Shown here: positions 45,766 through 55,075 of the stretch, in pieces | Layout: each line of letters opens with the position of its first letter | Position numbering within the stretch: the stretch's first letter is position 1 | Origin: CAIWHR01 sp963786625 | Lineage (GTDB): Bacteria > Pseudomonadota > Gammaproteobacteria > Burkholderiales > Casimicrobiaceae | Direction of reading: 5' to 3' | DNA length: 64,000 nucleotides | Assembly (NCBI GenBank): GCA_963786625.1 | Contig: CAWAZS010000007.1 | Span: 61,259-125,258 of the forward strand | The notes under the pieces: model-generated | Database searches by the model: none | Seen by the model: the letters and a program-made list of their open reading frames with translations, nothing else | What the model was told of the DNA's origin: nothing | Position numbers and translations under genes: made by a program

Positions 45766-47031
45766 ATGCACCAGCTGATCGACCGCCGCCCCAACGGGCG
45801 CGGCAAGAGCGCCGTCAATCGCGAGCGGTTCCTGCGCCGCTACAAGGCGCAGATCCAGGACGCGGTGAAGAAGATGATCGGCGAGCGGCGTCTCGCCGAC
45901 ATGGAGCGCGGCGGCGACGTGCGCGTGCCGAAGAAGGACATTTCCGAGCCGTCTTTCGGCTTCGGCCGCGGCGGCGACCGCGAATTCGTGCTGCCGGGCA
46001 ACCGGGAGTACGTCGCCGGCGACCGCATCCCGCGGCCCGACGGCGGGAGCGGAGGGGGCCACGGCAGCGCGGGCGGCGACGCCGACGGCGAGGACGCGTT
46101 CGTGTTCTCGCTCTCCCGCGAAGAGTTCATGCAGATCTTCTTCGACGACCTCGAGCTGCCCAATCTCGCGCGCACCGAGCTCGGCCACACCGAGCGGCGC
46201 AAGAGCGTTCGCGCGGGATACACGAAGACCGGCACGCCGGCGAGCCTCGCGGTGATCCGCACGCTGACCCAGTCGCTGGGACGCCGGATCGCGCTTCGCG
46301 CCGGCCTTGGGCGCGAGAGCGGGGCGGTCGAGGCGGAATTCGCGGTCGCGGTGGCGGCGGGGCAGGCCGAGCAGGCGGCGCTGCTCTACGCCGAGCTCGA
46401 GCGGCTCGAACGGCGGCGCGCGGCGCTGCCCTTTCTCGACGACATGGACCTGCGCTACCGAAATCGCGTCTGGCGACCGGAGCCGATCGCGCGCGCCGTC
46501 ATGTTCTGCCTGATGGACGTTTCGGCGTCGATGGACGAGAACAAGAAGGACCTCGCCAAGCGCTTCTTCACCCTCCTGTATCTCTTTCTCACCCGCAAGT
46601 ACGGCGAGGTCGACCTGATCTTCATCCGCCACACCGACGACGCCGAGGAGGTCGACGAGGACACGTTCTTCCACGACACGCGCACCGGCGGCACCGTGGT
46701 GCTCTCGGCCCTCGAGCTCGCGGAAAAGATCCGCGGCGAGCGCTACGCCCACGGCTGGAACGTCTACGCGGCGCAGGCTTCGGACGGCGACGCCTTCGGC
46801 GCCGATCCCGCCCGCAGCGCCCGGTTCCTGCGCGAGCGGCTGCTCCCGACGACGCGCTATTACACCTACCTCGAGCTCGCCGATCCGCGGACCTACGAGC
46901 ACGTGTCGACGCTGTGGGCCGAGTACGAGCGGGTGGCGGAGACGACGGGCAATTTCGCGATGCGCCGCGCTGCGCAGCGCGAGCAGATCTACCCGGTGTT
47001 CCGCGGCCTGTTCAGCAAGGAACGGCAATGA
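45766..47031 (+). CDS. YeaH/YhbH family protein (DUF444)
   Basis: 421 residues from ATG at 45766. DUF444 markers: IDRRPNGRGKSAVNRERFLRRYKAQIQDAVKKMI near the start, RRKSVRAGYTKTG in the middle, and a von Willebrand-like metal site in AVMFCLMDVSASMDENKKDLAKRFFTLLYLFL (MIDAS-type DxSxS). The end has RTGGTVVLSALELAEKI. A Gly-rich linker (about 85-110) is typical. It is always found with prkA and is thought to be its partner or substrate. The gap from prkA is 29 bp. Confidence 0.95.
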   Translation: MHQLIDRRPNGRGKSAVNRERFLRRYKAQIQDAVKKMIGERRLADMERGGDVRVPKKDISEPSFGFGRGGDREFVLPGNREYVAGDRIPRPDGGSGGGHGSAGGDADGEDAFVFSLSREEFMQIFFDDLELPNLARTELGHTERRKSVRAGYTKTGTPASLAVIRTLTQSLGRRIALRAGLGRESGAVEAEFAVAVAAGQAEQAALLYAELERLERRRAALPFLDDMDLRYRNRVWRPEPIARAVMFCLMDVSASMDENKKDLAKRFFTLLYLFLTRKYGEVDLIFIRHTDDAEEVDEDTFFHDTRTGGTVVLSALELAEKIRGERYAHGWNVYAAQASDGDAFGADPARSARFLRERLLPTTRYYTYLELADPRTYEHVSTLWAEYERVAETTGNFAMRRAAQREQIYPVFRGLFSKERQ

Positions 47032-47056
47032 GCGGCGTCATCCCCAGGGAGCAAGC

Positions 47057-48545
47057 ATGATCCCGATTTCGCACGGCGCCGACTGGGACTTCGAGCTGCT
47101 GGAGCGCTACGACACGGCGATCGCGGAGGTGGCCGCGGAGCACGGGCTCGACACCTATCCCAACCAGATCGAGGTCATCACCTCCGAGCAGATGCTCGAC
47201 GCCTACGCGACGGGCGGGCTGCCGATCGGCTACCCGCACTGGTCGTACGGCAAGGAGTTCATACGCAACGAGCAGGCCTATCGCCGGGGCATGCAGGGGC
47301 TCGCCTACGAGATCGTCATCAACTCCAATCCGTGCATCGCGTACCTGATGGAGGAGAACACGATGGCGACGCAGGCGCTGGTCATCGCGCACGCGTGCTA
47401 CGGCCACAATTCGTTCTTCAAGGGCAACCATCTGTTCCAGCAGTGGACCGCCGCCGATGCCATCCTCGACTACCTGGTCTTCGCCCGCCGCTACGTGATG
47501 GCCTGCGAGGAGCGGCACGGGGCCGTGGCCGTCGAGGAGGTGCTCGACGCCTGCCACGCGCTGATGTCGCACGGCGTCGACCGTTACCGGCGTCCCGCGC
47601 CGCTGTCGCTCAAGGCGGAGGCGGCGCGGCTCGCCGAGCGCGAGTCGCATCGCGAGCGGACACTTCAACGACCTGTGGCGCACGCTGCCCGAGAGCGCGC
47701 CGGCGCCGGCGCGCAACGCGCAGGGCTCCTTTCCGGCGGAGCCGCAGGAGAACATCCTCTATTTCGTCGAGAAATACTCGCCCAAGCTCGAGCCCTGGCA
47801 GCGCGAGCTGGTGCGCATCGTGCGCAAGCTGGCCCAGTACTTCTATCCGCAGGCCCAGACCAAGCTCATGAACGAAGGCTGGGCGACGTTCTGGCATTAC
47901 ACGATCCTCAACCGGCTGCACGAGCAGCGGCTGGTGGACGACGGCTTCATGCTGGAATTCCTGAAGACCCACACCAACGTCGTCACCCAGCCGACGTTCG
48001 ACTCCGGCGTCTACGGCGGACTCAACCCCTACGCGCTGGGGTTCGCGATGTTCGCCGACCTGCGCCGCATCTGCGAGTCCCCCGACGCCGAGGACCGCGA
48101 GTGGTTCCCGGACTTCGCTGGCAGCGACTGGCAGCGCACGCTCGACTTCGCGATGCGCAATTTCAAGGACGAATCGTTCATCGCCCAGTACCTGTCGCCA
48201 CGGCTGATCCGCGAGTTCCGCCTCTTCGCGGTGGCCGACCACCGCGACGAGGAGACGCTGCTCGTCGACAGCATCCACGACGATCGCGGTTACCGCCGCG
48301 TGCGCCGGCTGCTGGCGCAACAGTACGCGCAGGATCTGCGCGTGCCCGACGTGCAGATCGTCCACTACGACCGCGACGGCGATCGCTCGCTGACGCTGCG
48401 TCATGTCCGCCATCGCGGGCGCCCCCTGACCGACGCGGCCCAGCAGGTCGTTGCGCACCTGCGCCGACTGTGGGGCCTCGCCGTCCGGCTGGAAACCTGG
48501 GAAGACGACAGCCGCGTCGGCGACGTCCTCGAGTGCCCGGCCTGA
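47057..48545 (+). CDS. SpoVR family protein, frameshifted
   Basis: About 495 residues. The N-terminal half has DTYPNQIEVITSEQMLDAYATGGLPIGYPHWSYGKEF and IAYLMEENTMATQALVIAHACYGHNSFFKGNHLF; the rest has SPKLEPWQRELVRIVRKLAQYFYPQAQTKLMNEGWATFWHY, TFDSGVYGGLNPYALGFAMFADLRRI and SDWQRTLDFAMRNFKDESFIAQYLSPRLIREFRLFAV. These are the SpoVR/YcgB signatures, His-rich and of unknown chemistry. A one-base break near 47645 joins the halves (resuming at RIASGHFNDLWRTLPE). It is 25 bp after the yeaH gene and the third member of the stress module. Confidence 0.93.
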
Positions 48546-48688
48546 GCGCCGGGAGGGCGTCCCGAAGGCGTTGTAGTATCGGCGGGGACGACCCCGCCGC
48601 GCAGCCGCCTGCGCCGGTCCGGCGACGACAGGGGGTCGGTGGCGCGCAGGAGCGATTGCGGATTGCCGGTCATCCCCGAGGACGAAGA

Positions 48689-50164
48689 TTGAAGCCGCTG
48701 TCCGGATTGGATTCACTCTTCCTCCATCTCGAGACGCCCGAGACGCCGATGCACGTCGCGTCGCTCCACGTCTGCGATCTGCCGGACGGGTACGACGGCG
48801 ACTTCTGCGCCGACGTGAAGCGGCAGATTGCGCAGCGCATGCATCTGGCGCCGCTTTTCCGGCGCCGGCTCGAGACGCTGCCGCTCGCGATTGCCAATCC
48901 GGTGTGGGTCGAGGATGGGCCCGTCGACCTCGACCACCACGTGCGGCGCGAGCGGCTGCCGCGGCCGGGGACGCGCGCGCAGCTGGAAGCCTGCGTCGGC
49001 CGGCTGCACGCGCGGCCGCTCGACCGCAGCCGCCCCCTCTGGGCGCTGCACGTCGTCGAAGGCCTCGCGACCGGACAGGTCGGCTTGTACGTGAAGGTCC
49101 ATCATGCCGTGCTGGATGGCGTGGCCGGCATCGCGCTTGCCGACGTGCTGCTGGATCGCACGCCCGTGCCGCGTGCGGTGCCGCGGCCTCCGCGCGGACG
49201 GCGCGCCCCGGGGGAGGCGCCAGGGCTCGTGGCGCTCGCGGGCGCCGCGCTCAGGCACGATGTCGCTCAGTACGCGAAGCTCGTTCGGCACCTGCCCGAT
49301 CTGATCAAGGCCGCGGCGGGATTCGTGCAGGGCCCGCGCACGGCCGATCCCCGGGCCACGCGCCGACGCCCGGTCTTCGGCCCCCGCACGCCGCTCAACG
49401 TGTCGATCACCGCCGAGCGCACGTTCGCCGCGGCGTCGATTGCGCTCGACGAGGCGAAGGCCGTCGCGCGGGCCTTCGACGCCAAGCTCAACGACGTCGT
49501 GCTGGCGATCTGCAGCGGCGCGCTGCGGAGCTATCTGTCCGAGCACGGCGGCGTTCCGGACGAGTCGTTGGTGGCCGGAATGCCGTTTTCGCTGCGCCAG
49601 GCCGGCGACACGACGACATCGACGCAGGCGACGATGACGCTGGTCGGCCTCGCGACCGACATCGCCGACCCCGCGCTGCGCCTGCTCGCGATTCGCGATG
49701 GTGCGGGGGCGGTCAAGGTCGCCGCGCGCCGGCTCAAGTCCGTCATTCCGACCGACACTCCGTCGCTGGGCGCGCCGTGGCTCATCGGCGGTCTGGCGGC
49801 CCTGTACGGCCGCTCGAAGGCTGCCGACACGCTCCCGCCGGTCATGAACGTCGTCATCTCGAACGTCCCCGGACCCGACGTGCCGCTCTACGCCGCCGGC
49901 GCGCGCATCCGGACGTACTGGCCGCTGTCGATCGTCGAGCACGGCATCGGGCTCAACATCACCGTGGTCAGCTATTGCGGCGCGCTCGACTTCGGGCTGG
50001 TCGCGGCCCGCAGCGCGGTGCCGGATGTGCGCAGGATCGCGCGCGCGGTCGAGCAGGCGCATGCCGAGCTGTGCCGCGTGAGGCCCGATGGGGCCCGACG
50101 CTCGACGGTGAAGCCTGCGACTGCGCCCACGCCAAGGCGTGGCGGCAACGCGGCGCGGCGCTGA
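48689..50164 (+). CDS. wax ester synthase/diacylglycerol acyltransferase (WS/DGAT)
   Basis: 491 residues from TTG at 48689 (then KPLSGLDSLFLHLETPETPMHV). The acyltransferase active site HHxxxDG is in YVKVHHAVLDGVAGIAL (about 141). Other family blocks: LARPL-like region RPLDRSRPLWALHVVEGL, LDEAKAVARAFDAKLNDVVLAICSGALRSYL, and VMNVVISNVPGPDVPLYAAGARI near the C-terminus (the NVPGP motif). It makes wax esters or triacylglycerol from acyl-CoA, as storage lipid. The two hydrolase genes downstream form an apparent operon with it. Confidence 0.93.
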   Translation: MKPLSGLDSLFLHLETPETPMHVASLHVCDLPDGYDGDFCADVKRQIAQRMHLAPLFRRRLETLPLAIANPVWVEDGPVDLDHHVRRERLPRPGTRAQLEACVGRLHARPLDRSRPLWALHVVEGLATGQVGLYVKVHHAVLDGVAGIALADVLLDRTPVPRAVPRPPRGRRAPGEAPGLVALAGAALRHDVAQYAKLVRHLPDLIKAAAGFVQGPRTADPRATRRRPVFGPRTPLNVSITAERTFAAASIALDEAKAVARAFDAKLNDVVLAICSGALRSYLSEHGGVPDESLVAGMPFSLRQAGDTTTSTQATMTLVGLATDIADPALRLLAIRDGAGAVKVAARRLKSVIPTDTPSLGAPWLIGGLAALYGRSKAADTLPPVMNVVISNVPGPDVPLYAAGARIRTYWPLSIVEHGIGLNITVVSYCGALDFGLVAARSAVPDVRRIARAVEQAHAELCRVRPDGARRSTVKPATAPTPRRGGNAARR

Positions 50165-50200
50165 GGCGAACGTCGAGACGGGGCAGGGGATCGCAGCGCC

Positions 50201-50995
50201 ATGGTCAACCCGCATCACGGGTATGAATTCGGCTTGCTCCGCGCGCCCGGGCTGCTGCGCCTGGCGCTCGAGTGGCGCGCGGCCTGGGAGTACGGCGCGA
50301 CGCTCGCCGCGCAGCCGTTGCTCGCCGGCGCGCCGAAAGGCGACGGCCATCCCGTGCTGGTGTTCCCCGGTCTCGTGGCGACGGACCTGTCCACGCGTCC
50401 GCTGCGACAATTCCTGGAGGGCCGTGGCTACGCGGTGTACCCTTGGGAGCACGGTCGCAATCTCGGGCCGCGCGAGGGCGTCCTGGAAGGCTGTCTCGCC
50501 CGGCTGAAGGGGCTCAGGAGGCGCCATCGCAGGAAGGTGAGCCTCATCGGCTGGAGTCTCGGCGGCATCTACGCGCGCGAGCTCGCCAAGCTGGCCCCGA
50601 AGGAGGTGCGTCTCGTCGTCACGCTCGGCACGCCTTTCACCGGACACCCGAAGGCGACCAACGCGTGGCGGCTGTACGAGCTCGTCGCCGGCCACAGGAT
50701 CGGCGCGCCGGAGATCCACGAGCCGTTGCGCGCGCCACCCCCGGTGCCGACGACGTCGATCTACAGCCGCAGCGACGGCATCGTCGCGTGGCAATGCTGC
50801 GTCGAGAAGGAAGGGCCGCGGGCCGAGAACATCGAGGTCGAGGCGAGTCACTTCGGAATGGGCTTGAACCCCGCCGTGCTGTACGCGATCGCCGACCGCC
50901 TGGCCCAGCCGGCGGGCCGCTGGCGCCCCTTCGACCGCAGCAGCGGGATGCGCGCGTGGATCTATCGCGATCCGCGACGCCGCGGCTGGTTCTGA
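50201..50995 (+). CDS. alpha/beta hydrolase, lipase-like
   Basis: 264 residues. The nucleophile elbow is SLIGWSLGGIYARELAKL (Ser in G-x-S-x-G at about 128), preceded by PVLVFPGLVATDLSTRPLRQFLEGRGY. A likely Asp lies in IYSRSDGIV (about 197) and His in EASHFGMGLNP (about 219). The compact fold resembles PGAP1/lipase-type esterases. It starts 37 bp after the WS/DGAT gene, so a role in storage-lipid or acyl-chain turnover is a reasonable guess, not shown by sequence. Confidence 0.8.
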   Translation: MVNPHHGYEFGLLRAPGLLRLALEWRAAWEYGATLAAQPLLAGAPKGDGHPVLVFPGLVATDLSTRPLRQFLEGRGYAVYPWEHGRNLGPREGVLEGCLARLKGLRRRHRRKVSLIGWSLGGIYARELAKLAPKEVRLVVTLGTPFTGHPKATNAWRLYELVAGHRIGAPEIHEPLRAPPPVPTTSIYSRSDGIVAWQCCVEKEGPRAENIEVEASHFGMGLNPAVLYAIADRLAQPAGRWRPFDRSSGMRAWIYRDPRRRGWF

Positions 50996-51024
50996 CGCGC
51001 CGCGTTCGAGCGTCCGACACGCCC

Positions 51025-51930
51025 ATGACAGCGGTCGCGGCCAACGGCATTACCCTCGAGTACGAATCCCTCGGGGATCCGGCGGCGCCGCCGATGCTGC
51101 TCGTCATGGGCCTGGGCATGCAGCTGATCGCCTGGCCCGACGCGTTCTGCCAGGGATTGGTCGAGCGCGGATTCCGGGTGATCCGTTTCGACAACCGCGA
51201 CTGCGGCCTGTCGTCGAAGGTTCGCGTCCGCCGGCAGCCGAACATCGTGGCCGCGCTCGCGGCCGCATGGCTGCGGCTGCCGGTGCGCGCGCCGTACACG
51301 CTGGATGCGATGGCGGCCGACACGGTCGGCCTGCTCGACGCGCTTGGCGTTCCCCGCGCCCACGTCGTGGGCCTGTCGATGGGCGGAATGATCGCGCAGC
51401 TCGTCGCCGCAACCTATCCGGAGCGCGTGCTGAGCCTCACGTCGATCATGTCCTCGAGCGGCAGTCGCAAAGTCTCGCAGCCGCGGCCCGACGCGAAGCG
51501 GGCGATCCTCAGCAAGCCGCGCAACCCGGAGGATCCGGACAGCGTCATCGAGCATCTTGCCGGGGTGTTCGGCGTCATCGGCAGCCCGGGGTTTCCGACC
51601 GACCGCCACGAGCTGCGGGAACAGCTCGCCCGCATCGTGCGGCGCGGCTACTATCCGGCCGGCGTGACGCGGCAGCTGGTCGCGATCATCGCTTCGGGCG
51701 ACCGCCGCGCTTCGCTGCGCAAGATCACGGCGCCGACGCTGGTCATCCATGGCGCCGAGGACCCGCTGGTGCCGGTCGAGGCGGGCCGGGACACCGCGCG
51801 ACACATCGAAGGGGCGAAGCTGTTGGTGATCGACGGCATGGGGCACGACCTCGCGCCCGGGCTGCTGCCGATCCTGGTCGACGCGATCGCCACGCATTGC
51901 CATGACACCGAGGTCCGGCGCCGGGATTGA
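51025..51930 (+). CDS. alpha/beta fold hydrolase
   Basis: 301 residues from ATG at 51025. Fold motifs: LLVMGLGMQLIAWPDAFCQGLVERGFRVIRFDNRDCGLS, nucleophile elbow VVGLSMGGMIAQLVAATYPERV (Ser about 119), Asp in LVIHGAEDPLVPVEAGR and His in IDGMGHDLAPGLLP. This is the pattern of the 3-oxoadipate-enol-lactonase/esterase subgroup. It starts 29 bp after the previous hydrolase and ends before maeB. Substrate unknown. Confidence 0.88.
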   Translation: MTAVAANGITLEYESLGDPAAPPMLLVMGLGMQLIAWPDAFCQGLVERGFRVIRFDNRDCGLSSKVRVRRQPNIVAALAAAWLRLPVRAPYTLDAMAADTVGLLDALGVPRAHVVGLSMGGMIAQLVAATYPERVLSLTSIMSSSGSRKVSQPRPDAKRAILSKPRNPEDPDSVIEHLAGVFGVIGSPGFPTDRHELREQLARIVRRGYYPAGVTRQLVAIIASGDRRASLRKITAPTLVIHGAEDPLVPVEAGRDTARHIEGAKLLVIDGMGHDLAPGLLPILVDAIATHCHDTEVRRRD

Positions 51931-52011
51931 GCGCCTCGCGTCACGATCGCCTGACCTCGCCCGCCGACTGACGTAAACTGGCGCTGGCAAAGTGACACCG
52001 GAAGGATTCCC

Positions 52012-54288
52012 ATGGACGAGCAACTGCGCATCGCCGCACTGGAGTACCACCGCCTGCCGACGCCCGGCAAGCTGTCGGTCACCCCGACCAAGGGCCTCAT
52101 CAATCAGCGCGATCTGGCGCTCGCCTATTCGCCGGGGGTGGCGGCGGCGTGCGACGCCATCGCCGCCGACCCGGCCGAAGCGGGCACGCTGACGTCGCGG
52201 GCCAACCTGGTCGCCGTCATCACCAACGGCACCGCCGTTCTCGGTCTCGGCAACATCGGGCCGCTGGCCGGCAAGCCGGTGATGGAGGGCAAGGCCTGCC
52301 TGTTCAAGAAGTTCAGCGGCATCGACGTCTTCGACATCGAGATCGCGGAGACCGATCCCGAGGAGCTGGTCAAGACGATCGCCCGGCTGGAGCCGACCTT
52401 CGGCGGCATCAACCTCGAGGACATCAAGGCGCCGGATTGCTTCTACGTCGAGCGCAAGCTGCGCGAGCGGATGAAGATCCCGGTCTTCCACGACGACCAG
52501 CACGGCACCGCGATCGTTGCCGGCGCGTTCATGCTGAACGGCCTCAAGGTGGTGGGCAAGGACATCGCCAAGATCAAGCTCGTGTGCTCGGGCGCGGGGG
52601 CGGCGGCGATCGCCTGTCTCGACCTGATGGTCGGCGTCGGATTGAAGCGCGAGAACGTCGTCGTCTGCGACAGCCGCGGCGTGATCTTCTCCGGCCGCGA
52701 GACGCCGATGGAGGAGAACAAGGCGCGCTACGCCTGCAACACCAAGGCGCGCACGCTGGGGGACGCCATCGCCGACGCCGACATCTTCCTCGGCCTGTCC
52801 GGCCCGAAAGTGCTCACGCCGGACATGGTCAAGCGCATGGCCCGCGACCCGCTGATTCTCGCGCTGGCGAATCCGGAGCCGGAGATCCTGCCGGAGCTCG
52901 CGAAGGAGGTGCGGCCCGACGCGATCATCGCCACGGGCCGGTCGGATTACCCGAACCAGGTGAACAACGTCCTGTGCTTCCCTTTCATCTTCCGCGGCGC
53001 GCTGGACGTGGGCGCCACGACGATCACCGAGGCGATGAAGCTCGCCTGCATGCGCGCCATCGCCGAGCTCGCGCATGCCGAGCAGTCGGACATCGTGGCC
53101 CAGGCCTACGCGGGAGAGAACCTGGTGTTCGGCCCCGAGTACCTGATCCCGAAGCCGTTCGACCCCCGGCTGATGGTGATGGTGCCGCCCGCGGTGGCGA
53201 AGGCCGCGATGGAAAGCGGCGTGGCGACGCGTCCGATCGCCGATTTCGACGCCTATCGCGATCGCCTGTCGCAGTTCATCTACCACTCCGGCCTCATCAT
53301 GAAGCCGGTGTTCGCGGGGGCCAAGCACGCGCCGAAGCGCGTGGCCTACGCGGAGGGCGAAGAGGAGCGCGTGCTGCGCGCGGTGCAGGTCATCGTCGAC
53401 GAAGGTCTGGCGAAGCCGGTGCTGATCGGCCGTCCGGAGGTCATCGCGGCGCGGGTGCAGAAATTCGGCCTGCGCCTGCGCGCCGGCACCGACTTCGACC
53501 TCGTCAACATCAACAGCGACCCGCGCTATCGCGAGTGCTGGCAGCTCTATTACCAGCTCATGGGGCGCAACGGCATCTCGCCGGAGGACGCGAAGGAAGC
53601 CGTGCTGCGCAAGCCTTCGCTGATCGGGACGCTGCTGCTGCGCATGGGCCAGTGCGACGCGCTGGTCTGCGGGACGGTCGGCAAGTACCACGCGCACCTG
53701 CGCCACGTGTCGGACGTCATCGGCCAGAGTCCCGGCGCGCCGGTGTTCGCGGCGATGAACGGGCTGCTGCTCCCTCGCCGCACGTTGTTCGTCTGCGACA
53801 CCTACGTGAACCGCGACCCTTCCGCCGAGCAGCTGGTCGAGATCACCCGCCTGGCGGCGGATGCCGTGCGCCGCTTCGGCCTGGTGCCCAAGGTTGCGCT
53901 GCTGTCGCACTCCAACTTCGGCAGCGACGATTCGGTGTCGGCGCGCAAGATGCGCGAGGTGCGCCGGCTCGTCGTCGAGCGCGTGCCGGGACTGGAAGTG
54001 GACGGCGAGATGCACGGCGACGCGGCGCTGTCGGAAGTCATTCGCAGCCGGGTGCACCCGGACTCCACGCTCAAGGGCGAGGCGAACCTGCTGGTGATGC
54101 CGAACCTCGACGCCGCCAACATCTCGTTCAACCTGCTCAAGATCACCGGCGGAGACGGGGTGACCATCGGCCCGATCCTGCTCGGCGCGCGCAAGCCCGT
54201 GCTCATCGCCACGCCGTCGGCGACCGTGCGCCGCCTGGTCAATCTCACGGCGCTCGCGGTCGTCAGCGCGACGACGGGCGGCGACTGA
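52012..54288 (+). CDS. maeB: NADP-dependent malic enzyme with phosphotransacetylase-like domain
   Basis: 758 residues, full length for MaeB. N-terminal malic domain (about 1-430): YHRLPTPGKLSVTPTKGLINQRDLALAYSPGVAAACDAI, IPVFHDDQHGTAIVAGA, the NADP-binding VCSGAGAAAIACLDLM and ILALANPEPEILPE. The C-terminal PTA-like domain (about 430-758) has GRPEVIAARVQKFGLR, GTLLLRMGQCDALVCGTVGKYHAHLRHV and MPNLDAANISFNLLKITGGDGVTIGP. It oxidatively decarboxylates malate to pyruvate and NADPH; the PTA part is thought to be regulatory. NADPH supply fits the lipid genes upstream. Confidence 0.96.
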   Translation: MDEQLRIAALEYHRLPTPGKLSVTPTKGLINQRDLALAYSPGVAAACDAIAADPAEAGTLTSRANLVAVITNGTAVLGLGNIGPLAGKPVMEGKACLFKKFSGIDVFDIEIAETDPEELVKTIARLEPTFGGINLEDIKAPDCFYVERKLRERMKIPVFHDDQHGTAIVAGAFMLNGLKVVGKDIAKIKLVCSGAGAAAIACLDLMVGVGLKRENVVVCDSRGVIFSGRETPMEENKARYACNTKARTLGDAIADADIFLGLSGPKVLTPDMVKRMARDPLILALANPEPEILPELAKEVRPDAIIATGRSDYPNQVNNVLCFPFIFRGALDVGATTITEAMKLACMRAIAELAHAEQSDIVAQAYAGENLVFGPEYLIPKPFDPRLMVMVPPAVAKAAMESGVATRPIADFDAYRDRLSQFIYHSGLIMKPVFAGAKHAPKRVAYAEGEEERVLRAVQVIVDEGLAKPVLIGRPEVIAARVQKFGLRLRAGTDFDLVNINSDPRYRECWQLYYQLMGRNGISPEDAKEAVLRKPSLIGTLLLRMGQCDALVCGTVGKYHAHLRHVSDVIGQSPGAPVFAAMNGLLLPRRTLFVCDTYVNRDPSAEQLVEITRLAADAVRRFGLVPKVALLSHSNFGSDDSVSARKMREVRRLVVERVPGLEVDGEMHGDAALSEVIRSRVHPDSTLKGEANLLVMPNLDAANISFNLLKITGGDGVTIGPILLGARKPVLIATPSATVRRLVNLTALAVVSATTGGD

Positions 54289-54305
54289 GCGATAGCCCGG
54301 GCGGC

Positions 54306-54328
54306 GGCGGACTCCCTGCGAGTCCGCC
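54306..54328. terminator. hairpin after maeB
   Basis: Perfect 9-bp stem GGCGGACTC / GAGTCCGCC (54306-54314 and 54320-54328) around a 5-nt loop, 17 bp after the maeB stop. No T-run follows, so termination is likely only partial or Rho-assisted; it sits before the small downstream gene. Confidence 0.5.
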
Positions 54329-54354
54329 GATGCCTCCCGCGCGCAGGCGAGGCG

Positions 54355-54540
54355 ATGTCCACCACGCCGATCGTCCCGAAGGGCGAGGCGCTGCGCCACG
54401 CGGTCGCCTGGCTCGCCGAGCAGAAGGATTGGTCCGCGCAACGGGTCGAGGAGGCCTGCCTGCGCTTCGACGTCTCGCCGGCCGACGAGGAATTCCTGAT
54501 CGCGGAGAGTCGCAGACTGCGCGAGCAGCGGCCGCGGTGA
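54355..54540 (+). CDS. small hypothetical protein, 61 residues
   Basis: ATG at 54355, AGGCGAGG upstream. The sequence STTPIVPKGEALRHAVAWLAEQKDWSAQRVEEACLRFDVSPADEEFLIAESRRL is helical and charged with no Cys or membrane part. It resembles short proteins often seen after maeB-like genes in betaproteobacteria, but I cannot name a family. Good codon usage supports a real gene. Confidence 0.6.
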   Translation: MSTTPIVPKGEALRHAVAWLAEQKDWSAQRVEEACLRFDVSPADEEFLIAESRRLREQRPR

Positions 54541-54549
54541 GCCCTGCGC

Positions 54550-54883
54550 TCAGTGCAGCGTTTCGCCCTCGGGCGGCCGTTGCACGCCGATGTCGATCGC
54601 GTCGACCGCGCTGCCCAGCAGCGTGATGCTGCCCTTGCGCCGGTTGTCGCCGGTGTCGCTGTACTCGAAGCGGTAGATGCGCCGCAGCCGCATGCGCCCC
54701 TCGGCATCGCGCATCGGCCAGACCGACTCGAGAGCCACCGTGTCGTCGAGAAACAGCAGCTGCTCGGCCCGGCAGGCCGGGCGGATGGCGGCGTTCGCCG
54801 CTTCGCGCGCCTTGAGGCTGTCCCACAGAAACCAGCCCACGGCCGCGAGCGCGAGCACGCTAGAGAATTTCCGGCATCCCCAT
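54550..54883 (-). CDS. DUF3301 family protein, start region frameshifted
   Basis: About 110 residues. After an N-terminal helix (VLALAAVGWFLWDSLKAREAANAAIRPACRAEQ) comes LLFLDDTVALESVWPMRDAEGRMRLRRIYRFEYSDTGDNRRKGSITLLGSAVDAIDI, the DUF3301 pattern. Starts GMPEIL at 54883 or 54877 lie one frame away from the rest; a one-base break near 54862 would join them. Otherwise a GTG at 54858 could start it. Single inner-membrane anchor; function unknown. Convergent with the 61-residue gene. Confidence 0.8.
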
Positions 54884-55075
54884 GTTTCGCCGATGGATTG
54901 TGGTCGAGGCCGCGGGTGCTCCGGCTCCGCGGCAGCGCACGCTCCGATTGCCCGGCAGCCAGCATTCTGCCAGCATACTGCGGCGGCGCGCGAAGGCGGC
55001 ATCTTTCCCCCGCGCTGCGTCGTATCCATTGCGGCGTTGCTTCCGTCGCGCCCGCAGGACCCTAGGAGATCGTGC

